Positions 29,501 through 41,282 of a DNA stretch of 64,000 nucleotides are shown piece after piece. Made by a program: the position numbers and the translations under genes. Where the stretch lies: the NCBI RefSeq assembly GCF_947179165.1, contig NC_077243.1, positions 5,884,001-5,948,000 of the forward strand, written 5' to 3'. This DNA is from Solanum dulcamara. Taxonomy: Eukaryota > Streptophyta > Magnoliopsida > Solanales > Solanaceae. The notes under the pieces are model-generated. The model saw only the letters and a list, made by a program, of their open reading frames with translations, searched no databases and had not been told where the DNA came from. Position 1 is the first letter of the stretch, and each line of letters starts with the position of its first letter.

Positions 29501-32500
29501 GAAAGATGTTACTACATCAAACTGTTCAAACCTCTAATCATCCCTTCATTGAAAATCTTTCCAAGAACTTTCTGAGCCTCTTCGAAGGTGTAGCTATCCC
29601 TTAAATAAAGAGTTTTAAACACTACCCAGAAACCACCTGATCTTCTATAACATGTATAGTCAGCCTCGCAATTAATACTAGGCAATATCAGGGATAATGA
29701 TGTTCAGGCAAAACCCAGTTTTCCAAAAATGACCCGGTTAGTAGTAGACCAGTACGAGTGTCAAATTGGCAAGTTGGGCCAAATTTGTGCCGGGTTAAAA
29801 CAGGTTGAGTTAATATATGGATCATAACTAAACCACCCAGAGTTCACTTGCGCCAAGAAGAGTGGGTTAATTTGGGCCGAAACATTTAGTCATAGCCTGA
29901 CCCGCCTAATTCAAATTCACGTTTCATCTGTTTATTTGTGTGTTTGTCTTATAATTTGTTTAGTTACCATATCAAGTTAAAACATCCTTTTCTTTACTTA
30001 GTAGAGAAAGAAAGTGGATGAACACAAACTAACAAACATAATCAACGGAAAAAACTCTATCTTTTATACAAGTTTTGACAAATTTTTAGATGATTTAATT
30101 TAGGTTGTGCCCCAAATTGACCTATCAATGAGCTTATTGCAAATCAACTAAACAGGTTGTGGAAGGTTATACTTCCATGCCCCAAATTAGCAGCTGATCC
30201 TCTGTACATGCAATAGCAAACAGATTGGTTTTCTTAAAAATGACTCAGGAGTCCTGAAAACAGACATTCTGTAATACCAAATGAATGAAATCTGAAAAAA
30301 TTTATACAAAAAATGCAATCTAAACTATCTCGACCACCAAAAGAATAGATTTATACGCTATTACCTGAGAAAACATGCCAAAAGGTGTTTGTTCGGTCCT
30401 CATAACTTGACCTCGGCCACCACAGGTTGAACATATCCTCATTTTGGAGCCTACCTTTGCCCCAGTTCCCACACATACCTCACAAGTTTCAAGATGTGAA
30501 AGTTCGAATTCTTTTTCAGCTCCAAAGATAGCCGCTGAAAATTCTAATGTCATGTCGTAACTGAAAGGCATTGAAGTGTAAATAAACTCTATTAGGCTTG
30601 ACAGTATACCATTTGATCTGCAAACTCATACTGTTAATGAAACAATGTCTATCTATTTCTATTTTTATGCTTCTAAAGTGTACATTGTTCCTAGGATAAA
30701 ATTTATGCTTCGTTGGTGCAAGTATACACAATTAGCCAGTCCAGTTTGAACTTGGCATATTTCTTTCTGTCAGAGGACTGATATGTTAAAGAAAAGCATA
30801 CCTGTAATTCATGTAAAGACCATTTCAAGCACAAAAGTACGCTGATATCATACTAAGCTTTTTCTTCAGGTTATAAGTATAGATCAATAACATGAATATA
30901 AATGATATCTGATAACAACTGATTCCTAATGAAGACTCCAGCACAACTTTGAAATGGAGTTAGAGACTTCTTGGTTCCTATGGATTACCAATCGTCCAAT
31001 CATATTATGGTAGCCTATAAAGTTGTCAGAATGAGCTTTCCCCTCATGGTTAGCAATAATTGTGACTATGATTTCGAGAAGTTCCAATTGATTCTACAAA
31101 TTATCACTCTAAGGGAACTATGTGTTCCACCACTGCTATAAGATCAGTTAGACGCTATATTCTTCCTAAGTTTACCTGTCATACTATGTAGCATATTAGT
31201 TATCAGACACAGCTTTCTTCTCATGGTCAACGAAGTATAATTATGACAAAAATCTTTTTGTTATAGCTATAAGTACACACATGAATACTAATGAAGTTGT
31301 TTAGTGTCAAATTATTCCAATTAGCTACTGACTTACCGTAGATCTTCACCCTTGGTAACAGTACTGCGGCGACGTGTTCCAAATCCAGCTCCATCCATTC
31401 CAAAACCACTCATAGAAGGCCCAAAGAATGTCTCAAATAGATCAAAAGGATTTGTCTGCGGTAAAATTCACCAAAAAATAAAGAGAAACAGATTAGGGTT
31501 AAAGATAATTTCCGTATAACCATGCACCTATTATGTATCTTCCCACTTTCTTCTACGACCTACTCATTTTACCCTTTTGAAGAAGTAAATAAACTAGAAG
31601 AATAGCATCTGGGAACGCAACCTTCACACATTGATACATTTACTTAGACCCATGTCCAATGCTACCCCTACATCAAACAAAACCCAATTTTTGGCTAGCA
31701 TGCAAAACAACAGAAAGTAAACAGAAACCAACGTTGTGATTCAAGTTCTTTCATTTGGCATTCTATTTGCAAATTGATATGCATTTATATCTACATATGC
31801 ATGAAGTATTCTATTCTTCTTTTAATCCATAATCTTAATTGAACTAATACTTTTCTCCTTTTTAAGTGGTGGAGGAGCCAGGAGGTATGGCAAAGTTTCT
31901 GACATTACCCCCTGATGTATTCAACATAAGTGAAAACAACTTTTTTCCCATTTACAATTGAATGACAGAAAAGAATTCTATGAACCTTATCAATTCATAA
32001 TGTAATACATTTACCTCTTCAAGTGGGGATGGGAAGAAGAAAAGGCAAAAAAATTAGCTCTTACAGTGGTGGGAGGGACAAATACTGGCAACCTATAATT
32101 CCCAAAACTTGCAGATATTGCGTATGTAAGCTATAGTACATGAACATAATTAAACTATATGGCGTATGTAAGCTAAAATAGATGGCACACCTAAAAGTCA
32201 CCAATTTTTCTACTTCCAAACCCTTGCATAATTAGAGAAAAACATGAACTAAACTATGATATGAGCAAAAGCAAACAATCAGAACTTCGCATCAGAGGGA
32301 GCAAAGTTACGATGTGACAAAATTTAAGATCAAGATATGTATCTTTTCTTTGATAAACCATGATATTCAGTACTTCCTCAGTCACAATTCCATAGTCCTA
32401 CTTGGAATTGGCAGGGAAATTAAGAAAAAAGTTGAAAATGAGTTGTATATGGGTAACATACTGGGCCATAAAAGTTATCAACGAATAGAATAAAAGTTGC

Positions 32501-35500
32501 ATAAGAAGAGTAAAAGTTGGTCATACAATGTGTGTTTGATATCATGACTTAAAACTTCTCTTTTAACAAAAGAGGCTATTAGTTTGGGAAGGACTAGAAG
32601 GAAATTAAGATCACCCTTTTGGATGACAGCAATAGTATCACTGAAAACAAAAAATAAGAATTTATGGCTTACCGTGTAAGCACCGCCTTGGGCCCCTACA
32701 GAACTTTTCACCCCGGCTTCACCATATTGATCATATAATGCTCTTTTTTTGTCATCTGATAGTACCTGGAAAGTAAAACTTCAGAGTCGATTCAAAGAGT
32801 TAACAACAAAAGAGAAATATGTCAACATAATAACACCAAGATTCTAAGCCTTTAGATAGTTTGAAAGCTAAAACAGGAATTTCTAAGGTCTACGTTAGTT
32901 AAAAAGCACACAATTTTCAAAATACAAGAGGAAATGGATCACTTCGGGTTTAGTAGACAGACAATCAATGCAGTTTCCAAGGTAGATAAATGAAGAAACA
33001 GATTGAATAAGTGGATAAACAGTAATTCCATCACGCAAAGGGGAGAAGGGGGAACATAAAGATGGCAATGCCAGAATCTGTATAAATGCCACATATATCT
33101 AAAGATCAATAGTTTCAGAAGGAAATGAGATAACTTCCAGGGATCAGATGTTAAAAATAGTAAATTTCCATATTTACCTCATAAGCATCTTTAATCTCTT
33201 TAAACTTTTCTGGTGCATTAGGTTCCTTGTTGACATCAGGGTGATACTATTAAACAATATCAAAAGTCAGAAACAGATTAATGGAGAATAGAATAATGTG
33301 TTGCTGTGGAACTATCTTAATTGTGAAGGCCCAAAAAACTGGGTGAAAGTGAAGCATGTAGTAGTAAGATTAGCATAACATCCCTCATCCTACTAGAGTA
33401 TGTATCGTATGGACACGCACAGAAAGTAAACAATCAAAATTACAAAGAAAAAAGATAACATATGCAGACCAATGATTCATAATGCATCAGCAGCTTTTCA
33501 GTCTAAGATACTTCTCAAATAGAGGCAGCTCAACCGTACAAATAAGAAGATGAAAAGAGTAGCATAAAATAATTGAAATAGGAACGGAAACTAATAATTA
33601 GCAACTTAGTGCTATCCCAAGGAAAATGCACATTAGATATGTCAGCCACAAGGTTACTTTTCTGTTGTAGCTTGGAGCTCAAATGCACAACCAACCTAAG
33701 TCACAATTTTGAAGAAGTATCATTTAGTGGTCTCACTAATATACACATGGGTCAAATAAAAATTGGGGTTTGATGAAGGCCTCAGATACCTTTTCTTAGA
33801 AGTTGGCAGCGACCAGCAATGCCCAAACAATCTCATGCCTTTCTTGACCAGACCAGCCACCAATCAGCACTTTCCGACAAGTCTTTCTAAATTGGTAGAA
33901 TAAGAAACAAACTAGAAAACTTTCTTAACCACCCATATATCGGTATGTCTGAATTGCAGTAGCTTCAAAAATGGCATGGATCCCGATTGAGACCACTTGG
34001 TCCATCTCTCGTAAAATCCATTCTTGAACCACAAACACCATGCATTAACTCTTGCAATGTTATGCAACTGGCGACAAACATCAACTCTTGCAGCATTATG
34101 CACAAACTTAGTGTCTCTCAGTTTCCTTCCCCACCCACCAAACACCACCAGAGAAAGAAAAGAAAGACAAGATTGCTAGCAAAAAGGAATTTCATCTTCC
34201 TGATGTCAACTTTTTGAGTTCTCTGACTTCATATTTTCAGCAAAATATTCAATGAATTAGCAACAGATAAGCCAAGCAAACTCACCAAACTCTTCACCAA
34301 GTAGCAATTATATTATGCTCAAATCTGGTAGTGATAACACAGTAGTTTTTTTCTGAAAACATGAGGTTTGTGAAATAACTGTAGTAATGAGATCTCAACT
34401 AATGAGATCTCATAGTTTTGAGATCTCATAGTTTTTGTAAAATAAAAAAAGTAGAGATTTTGGGGAATGAATTTCTCTATTATTATTTCACCAAGCATTT
34501 TTGGTTTAAATAATGTTTACAGGTTCAAGAAAAGGTAAATAAAGGATAACTTCTCCTAAATACACAATTACAGAAATTCTAAACGTAGCCATATTTTCAA
34601 CTTCCAAATGTTAGCACGCTTAACACTGCTCCTCAAATTGGAGTACATTTTATGCTCCTAACTTGCTGCAATATACTCAATTCTAGAGCTACGGAGTGAT
34701 TTGTAATAACATCCTACATGTGATTACTTACATTGACAAAGCATGTCAAATGCACCCTATTTAAATCTTTTGTCAAATGAAATGACAATCTACTTTTGTA
34801 TCTTCTGTTCTTTCATTATAAACTGGATTTGAAGCAAGGTATATTGGGTACAATGACTTATTTTCTCTCTCTTGGGAAACGTGTGACCTTTCATTCCCCA
34901 CACTCCATTAGGGTTTTTTGACAGTTCCGGACTCATTATGATAATTTTTCTTCTCTTTTCTCTCCTAATTTCCATTTTGCTACTCCCTACTCTGTTTCTT
35001 TCTTTTCTCAATCTTTCCTTGTGATTTCTTAATCTATCAATCCTCTCTTATCTTGTTCCTACTCTGTGTCTCTGTACCTTGTTTAACTAAACTACATTCA
35101 CTTAACTTAAACCTACTCTACGGCAACGAGAGGTGGATGTGGTTTAGTTTAACAGGGTATTATGGACTGAGATGTGGTTCTTCTTGCAGGGAACAGAACT
35201 TTCGAAGTGCTGGAGGTAAGTGAAAACTGGTAGAAGTAGTGGAAAGGTGGAAAAAATCTTATCAGTAGAGTATCTTTTGCCAGATTTAACATCTTGGGTG
35301 AAGTATGAGACTGGCTTCGGAAGAAAGAGGTATTTGCAGAAGTTAGAAAAAACAAAGTCAGCTGTATTCCAATTATATTTACCATAATTTCAATAGAAGG
35401 GGGAGATATATTAGAGGGGAAGCAGTACAGGGACATAGCAACTCTACGATCATCATTCCTGAAATTGGCGATGATATTGGTTGAGCAGATTAAAGGAGAG

Positions 35501-36721
35501 ACTAGTATTCCCTTATTTTCTCTGTTGGAACTTTGACTGTTTGACATACTCATTGGTAATTGATGCCTTCAAAAGTATTGGAAGATTTTATTCAGCTTGG
35601 AGTGTAAAACATCTCGCTTCAACCTCTCAGAATGAGACCAACAGCTAAGTGTGGGTTAAATTTTGAAACAGATAACTCAAAATAATGTAAGGAGTTATAT
35701 GTGAAAAGTTAACGATGAAGATGAGAACATACATAATGATTCTCCATAAATAAAATGTCTAAGGTTTTCCTCTTCTAGAAATGTGCTGAAATAAAAAGCC
35801 CCGACTATATGGGGTTGGAAAAGGTTCCGTGGCAATTGACATTGGAAGGGAAATTGCACTGAGAATTCAAAACTCAATGTATAAGGTCACTATCTCATAG
35901 TGTGGGTGATTTTTCATAATCTGTAGTGGTAAAGCTCCCCTCCATACGTGATCAAAAGTAAGCATTGAAAGTGCCAACAATCATCTAATAAGGGTCATTG
36001 AAGACTAAAAACGAAACATCCTGCTCACGAGTTTATTGCAAAATATCTATCATCAGAATGTTTGCAACACGAGTTACATATTTTCTACATTATTCTAGGG
36101 CATGTCCTTAGGAATCTTCGACTTCCCTCTTGCTCCATTTAAAAGACCATTAAATATCCTGCTAGTTTAGTTTCCTGATATCAACTACATCATGCTTATA
36201 TCAACAAAAAAGCAGGTAATCTATTAATGTTTAGTAAACCCTAGCCAGAAACTTCGTTAAACAAACATATCACATAATGGTTCCAATCTAAACTCTAAAC
36301 AGCCTGCCAAACTAACAAACATTCCTATGGAACAGGTGTTTTCAGGATATCCTGTGTCATTGCCAATATATTGCAACAATTAAAAAGTAGAAACAAACAA
36401 TTCCAGTACCTGTCGAGCTAACCTTCGATAAGCAGCCTTGATGTCTTTACTGTTAGCAGATTTTGGGACCCCAAGTGTAGAGTAATAATCAGCGGCAGCA
36501 ACCACCAACCTCCCAAAACGTCGTGCAGAAATCTTCTTATTGTACTGGGATGAAGAAAAGGAAACGGATATGAACTTCGTGTGGGCCAACAATAGGGTCC
36601 CGCCGGAGAAGAAAGTAGAGGAGGAAGAAGGAGGAAGAGAGGGAGAATGGGAACGTTCGAAGGTTAGAGAAGAAGGACGGAAAGATAGAGAAGCTGTACT
36701 GGTCATTGCCGTCGAGTTCAT
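18771..36721 (-). CDS. DJA4: Plastid type-A DnaJ (J-domain, zinc-finger) co-chaperone
   Basis: Eleven exons on the minus strand: 36410-36721, 33178-33246, 32673-32765, 31337-31455, 30365-30560, 28680-28855, 26228-26357, 25470-25630, 20470-20561, 19178-19280, 18771-18816, all GT-AG, giving 498 residues. Residues 1-75 are a Ser/Thr/Arg-rich transit peptide. The J domain follows ([20 protein letters not shown]) with HPD at 106-108, then a Gly/Phe region. Four CxxCxGxG zinc motifs lie at 224-231, 241-248, 267-274 and 281-288. The substrate-binding C-terminal domain ([19 protein letters not shown]) and a conserved tail [10 protein letters not shown] come last. It should stimulate plastid Hsp70; related Arabidopsis DJA proteins are linked to plastid Fe-S cluster assembly. 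The match is closest, from memory, to DJA4 (At3g17830) but DJA5/6 are not excluded. The start is ATG 36721; the upstream TTG is not used. Introns are swollen by transposons: 3.2 kb (intron 1) and 4.9 kb (intron 8). Confidence 0.93.
20038..20302. mobile_element. Stowaway-like MITE in DnaJ intron 9
   Basis: About 265 bp with near-perfect terminal inverted repeats. The left end reads CTCCTTCCGTTCCAAAATAA and the right end, on the other strand, CTCCCTCCTCTCCAAAATAA; both continue ATGAATT. The ends are bordered by TA, the target duplication of Tc1/mariner elements. No transposase is encoded. Confidence 0.8.
20725..23098 (+). mobile_element. 2.37-kb solo LTR nested in a SINE
   Basis: It begins TGTAATGACC, ends GGGTCGTGACA and has a perfect 5-bp target duplication GGTTG (20720-20724 and 23099-23103). 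No internal retrotransposon genes are present. It shares the terminal GTCGTGACA and general LTR style with the pair at 9640-15439, but its body is different, so it is another family of the same gypsy-like type. It carries the seven-copy 67-bp tandem array. Likely promoter or polyadenylation signals inside it were not resolved. Confidence 0.9.
21851..22319 (+). repeat. Seven tandem copies of a 67-bp unit inside the LTR
   Basis: Units start at 21851, 21918, 21985, 22052, 22119, 22186 and 22253, an exact 67-base period with only one to four differences per unit (for example ccggcaggg, ccggtaggg, cgatagggt variants). Landmarks per unit are 'aacctttgtatcttgagtcc', 'ctgaccgaggcagttttcc' and 'gtggatgcattgtgatccc'. 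Because 67 is not a multiple of 3 and the unit lacks minus-strand stops in all frames, long overlapping open frames (up to 208 codons) appear on the minus strand; these are not genes. Confidence 0.95.
24283..25260. repeat. Segment bounded by CGGTTT / AACCGA-rich ends, possible non-autonomous transposon
   Basis: The left end (24283-24420) repeats 'cggttt', 'ttcggttt' and 'aaccgaaac'; the right end (about 25136-25260) repeats 'cggttaacc', 'aaaaccgaacag' and 'ttcggtttggtcggttt' and closes with 'cccacccctag'. Such CGGTTT/AACCGA-rich subterminal sequence is common at the edges of plant hAT-type or similar elements. No clear target duplication was found and the interior has no gene. It lies in DnaJ intron 8. 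Confidence 0.45.
26420..26530 (-). repeat. Au/SINE-like tail fragment in DnaJ intron 7
   Basis: The run 'gactacaacaacaacaacta' followed by 'caatcccatacaaattgggg' and 'gaatctccaccttcgtttaa' is a dispersed Solanaceae sequence that reads, on the minus strand, into a TTG-repeat tail. A related scrap (28231-28270, 'ggtggcattacactgggtat', 'gttgttg') lies further along intron 6. Confidence 0.5.
26527..26584 (+). repeat. (TA)n / TATACA microsatellite
   Basis: A TATACATACA segment passes into an uninterrupted TA dinucleotide run of about 17 units ending at 26584. It is intronic in the DnaJ gene. Confidence 0.9.
27567..27634 (+). repeat. Perfect 34-bp tandem duplication in DnaJ intron 6
   Basis: Two identical copies start at 27567 and 27601; the unit contains 'caatacaaactagtgagtca' and 'tgttggctcactt'. 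Each unit holds a TGAGTCA (AP-1/GCN4-like) core. It is probably a recent slip or duplication in an intron. Confidence 0.85.
34440..35560. other. Possible degenerate retroelement sequence in DnaJ intron 1
   Basis: At about 34620-34670 the text 'aacactgctcctcaaattgg' and 'atgctcctaacttgctgcaa' resembles the non-coding edge of Ty1/copia elements. Between 35150 and 35560 there are long open stretches in more than one frame (a 134-codon minus-strand frame among them), but none looks like a protein I know. Three GAGATCTC palindromes cluster at 34388-34430. The call is weak and the segment is best read as intronic repeat debris. Confidence 0.25.
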
Positions 36722-38282
36722 TGGACTCAAGAAGAGTAAATTGTTTTGACGCTTGCTTGCTATTTTATTTTTTTTTTGCTCAAAAGAAGAAGAAGAAGAA
36801 GATGTGGTGCGATATTGTGACGCGCTTCAATTGCCGTTTGTGTTCCAATTATACAACACGTTTTTTGTGTAATACAGTAAGAATTTTTCACCTTATTACC
36901 TTCTAAAATTTGGATTAGTGAAAAAAAAAATCACCTATCTGTTGAAATTTGAATCTAAAAGCTACACTTCTAATACCCTTGTTTCACAAAACTTTTCAAG
37001 GTTGATGTACTGTAATAATAAAACTACTTGAATATTTATTATACTTTATTTTTCAGACAACTAGAACACTAGATATTTAGGCATCACCAATTATTTCATT
37101 ATGTACTAGTCAAAACTTGAAGCTCGGTATAGAAAAAGAAAAAATCACGAATTGCAATTTTGAGAGCAAATATCACAGCCACTTTTTTGGTTCCAAACAA
37201 AAAGTGTCTCATAGATAATGTTACGTTGGAGGTCAAAAGAAACTCGAGTGATAGGAAGGATTGAGTCTCGATTTTGTAGAATGATTGTGTCAACTTTAAA
37301 CATTTGAGGAAATATTATCAAAAATTAATATCAATTATCTTTTAAGTACCAAATAGAAGGGGCTGGATAAAAGGATAATTACCCTGTATAATATGGAATG
37401 GTATGTTTTACCTTCTCGAGGGTATTTGGTCGACTTAAGATTCAAGATAAGTCGACTGAACGAACTTGTTTCAACCTTCATCTCTCTACCTAACTTTACC
37501 ACCAAATAGAACCAGAATCAGTATGCAATTTGCCTCTGTTATCAATTCTTCATCAAATCCAGCTATTCTTGCTACATTTCAATCAGAACTCAACCAAGTG
37601 CGGTGCCTTGTTACCAGAGAAGATCAAACACTAGTGTAATCTTGTTGCCATAGAACTAAACGAGGGTAATACCTCTGATCTCACATTGATCCGACACCAT
37701 GAAGAGGAAAATGCCCTTCAGCACAGCCAGCACCGACTCCCAGTGCTGGAGGACTAAAACCCCAGCGTGAACCAGTAATACATTTGCCAACCTAATGGCA
37801 CTACTCAATATCTGTGTCATCATCGAGCCCCCTCCTCAGACACAGGAAAACAAATAGACAGAATTCAATTCATCCATCGCAAAAAAAAAAAAAATTATAG
37901 AACAAAGTGAGCCTGTTAATAGAGAACAGGTTATGAAGTGGGTGATTTTGCATCAAAAATGACTTAAAGAGGCATTGGAATATGAATAGCAGAAAACGAA
38001 ATTATAGCATAGTATATTTTATAGCCAGTTTCCTGATATCACTTTAATACTAGCACATTTGAGGCCTTCGCCATTTGGATGATGTCCAGTCCAACACTTC
38101 TTACTTGACCAGGGTCATCCACCAAAGTGGCTTCAACTCATCACGCAAACCGTTTCTCAATCTAATAATAAAAACAATATTAATTTAGAATTCGCTTAAC
38201 ACATCCTATGTCACAGCTATCAAGATGCCAACAGGCTTCTTTCTTTGTATGTTCCACAGCTTTAACTGGACTGGTCTCAGCA
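36722..38282. other. Intergenic region between DnaJ 5' end and CUE gene 3' end
   Basis: Bases 36722-37000 are directly upstream of the minus-strand DnaJ start and should hold its promoter and 5' UTR; a purine-rich 'gaagaagaagaagaag' lies at 36785-36801. The rest to 38282 includes the 3' UTR of the minus-strand CUE-domain gene. No ORF in the stretch resembles a gene. Confidence 0.4.
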
Positions 38283-41282
38283 CTAGAAGATGTCTGGATG
38301 GAAGCGTCCCGGAATAGAGTTGCTTTGCTGAGCCTGGCTCAAATGCATTGTCAAAGCATAATTATTCACCTGCAACGATGAACATTGAATTAGGAATAAT
38401 GAGCAGACAATTTTGTTTGCGAACATTCCATGAAGAACACAGAAAGGGAACATAAGAATACTTTATTCTCTTATCTGCATACGATGGGGAGTTGTTCACA
38501 AAATTACTGAAGTACACAGAGTCTAAAGAACAAGGAGGAAAGTACAATACAGGTACACTGCAAAATAGCAGTAATGCATAATCTTTATGCCAGTATTTTC
38601 TTTTACCTAAAAATACAGGTGCTACTAGCTTGAAGTAATGACCATAGAACATTTCACCAGACAATATAGAAGTACACGTCAAGTAATGACCATAGAATAT
38701 TTCACCAGACAACATAGAAGTACACTTCAATCATTTTTTTAAAGTAAAATCTTGCACTTCTCTCGATGATCTGCTCTGCTTCCAACATAATCAAGTATAT
38801 AGCAGACATTCTTAAAGTAGAATTGTTACTCTTGAAGGTCTAGGGTATATAACATATATTATACTCCCTGTACCCCATTTTATAATACTCTTTGCATTTT
38901 GGTACGATAAGAGTATGTATTTGCAATTTCTTTTATGAAGTAAAATTCATTTAAAGCATCAAGCAGATGCAAAGGTTGCAAAACAGAGATTAAGTTGGTC
39001 TAATAATACAAGAAACTATTCTAAGAGGAGCTGACAAAATAAATTCACTTAGTTATCAAAATTAAACATCTCTCTATCAAACTAACTTTTCAGAACTATT
39101 AAATAATTTTTAACCACTACAAATATTACACAATAATTCAAGTACGTAGACATTGTGCCTATATTGATGACATGCCACGGAGGAAGTATATAACTGCAAC
39201 GCAGACTATGCAGTCTAACCAACTATAAATATCAGAATAAATGTTCATTAAAAAATATGAGAACCAAAATGCAATAAGACACCACCCATAAAAATAAATA
39301 ATAAACTAAAAAGATCAGATGAAAAAAGGTGAGCCACATCAGGAAAAGTTGGTCTCTAAAGCTCCAGTTTTTACCTCGAGATTTTTTATTTGTTCCTGAT
39401 ATTGAGCGATCATCTGCTTCAATTGCTGCACTTCCTGGTTTCTATCATCATACTCTTTTTGCCGTTCAAGTTGGATGGCAATAGCACGTCTGAAAACGCC
39501 ATTTTCTTTAAGATACACTTCAATTTGCTCCTTCAGCATCATATTTTCCTGAAAAAAGAAGCGATAAGGTCAACATCAAAAAGAATTGAAGGTGAATGTC
39601 AGATAATTAGGTCAACATGGTAAATTACTAAACATGAGTGTCATTGTTTGTACTCGAACCAATGAAGCACTAGACTACCGCGATAAAGAAAAGACATACT
39701 GCACTAAAAATGAAGCAGCATAGGTGTATTCGGCATATTTTTTTTGTCGAAAGTTTAGTAAATGTAGCAGAAAAGAGAAGTACATGAATCTCAGCAATTT
39801 CTCCTCCTACAATGACATTAAAATATTGTTCCAGCTCAAACCTACAGAGATCAAACGGCCACACTATCCACTACCAACCTTGTGAACATTTTGAGCTGCT
39901 TCTGCACCAGCATGAACGCTAATTGATTGCTCCAGGCTCTCCAACACTCTTGTGGCCCGAGCCCTGGCATCATCTACGCTTGTAGCACTCATCATTTCCC
40001 GGACCAGCAACTCCACCCATTCTGCACCATCAGCTGGAAGATTATTCTGAAGAAGACATTCAGATCGAACATCTGGCCCATTAGTTGGCTTTTCTCCTGC
40101 ATGAGGATTGATTGATTAGGTTTGTGAATCACGGAAAATAGCATCGTAAACAAGAAGGACCAAAAAGTGGTGGAGACACAAAGGTGATCTTAACATCCTT
40201 ATAATAATAGATATACATCAGAGGGCTACTTATCTAGAACACCTGAGAGCTCACATAAATAGTTTCATACTATTCCATAGAAACACATACAAGTAAAGAC
40301 ATGCAGCTATGGAGATAAAAGAAACACTTGCTATCTCATTTTAGTTTATTACTACCTTCTTGCTCATGTGTAACGGATGAAATGAGCTGGAATACAGCTG
40401 AATAGATATAGAGTATTCTTATAGCCAACCCCAACTAGTTTCGGTTTGAGGCTTCATCTATGACTGTTGATTGACAAGGTTAGAAACTATCCATAGAAGT
40501 ATCTTTTAGAGACCATAAAAAACACAATAAATCCAATACCGATGTACCCATATAAGGCAGTCGCAAAACACCATTTGAGGTATATTAATGTTGATTCAAC
40601 AACATTATTTATCAGCAAAATTTGATCATCCAACCATCTACTTCTGTTGCTGCAAGGCATAGAGTTGTACTTTTCCCAACAATTATGCAACACCATAAAA
40701 TTAACGAGAGAATCAACACATTCTCGTACATGTATCTCGTTCCAACCTCATAAATGGGATATCAACGTAAATACAAGGAATAATAAGCAAGAAAAACAAT
40801 TAAAAATCTGGAGCATCAAAAGAATCAGCCAACTAGGGGAAATAATTATTGGATGCATACCTTTATCCATTTCTCCATCAGTAACTGTTTTAGCATCGGC
40901 ATACACAAGGTGAAGCTCGTGTAACCTCTTAATAGCAGCATCCAAGTCATTGCCGCACTCTTCCAAAGCTTTCTCAATAAGCTGAACAGTACATCATATA
41001 TATTAGAAATTGTTATAAAAGGAAAACAATCAATTGGGTCTCTGCACGTAGTATTATCACAATCAAAAGATTACTAAAAGAAGATAAGGAAAATGAGAAA
41101 ACCTGATTGTCCATATCAGGAAACAAATGTCTCAGCTGATCGATCAAACTGGACGAGAACCGGACCGGAGAAGTGGAGGAAGAACAACGAAGCTTCTTTG
41201 AAACAGGCGGCGACGCTGATGTCGGCGACGGCGATTGTAAATCTTCGAAGAAAGATCTCTTGCCGCAGACAATTGCAGACAT
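38283..41282 (-). CDS. CUE-domain (ubiquitin-binding) coiled-coil protein
   Basis: Five exons: 41103-41282, 40861-40981, 39879-40096, 39375-39548 and 38283-38369, all GT-AG and phase-consistent, giving 259 residues from ATG 41282. Residues 1-43 are a Ser/Pro-rich, basic leader (KKLRCSSSTSP). Residues about 44-83 form a CUE/UBA-like helical bundle (SLIDQLRHLFPDMDNQLIEKALEECGN..., here cut), with the FP dipeptide and di-leucine-like end expected for monoubiquitin binding. A linker (PADGAEWVELLVREMMSA) leads to a long coiled coil (VLESLEQSISVH to QYQEQIKNLE), and the protein ends with a conserved tail, IPGRFHPDIF. It fits the plant 'ubiquitin system component Cue' family (At5g32440-like), whose role is poorly known. 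Intron 4 holds a MITE and a tandem duplication. Confidence 0.88.
38633..38728 (+). repeat. 48-bp tandem duplication in CUE-gene intron 4
   Basis: Two copies starting at 38633 and 38681 share 'aagtaatgaccatagaa', 'atttcaccagacaa' and 'atagaagtacac' with a few substitutions. The duplication is intronic. Confidence 0.8.
38862..39188. mobile_element. Stowaway-like MITE in CUE-gene intron 4
   Basis: About 325 bp. The left end TACTCCCTGTACCCCATTTT and the right end (other strand) TACTTCCTCCGTGGCATGTC are related to the CTCCCTCCGTCCC termini of plant Tc1/mariner MITEs, with TA at both borders. The ends are diverged, so this is an older copy than the one at 20038-20302. Confidence 0.65.

Noticed and set aside
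35149..35553. A 134-codon minus-strand ORF in DnaJ intron 1.
   Set aside because: Its composition is Ser/Phe/Ile-rich with no motif. It lies in probable retroelement debris and has no splice partner.
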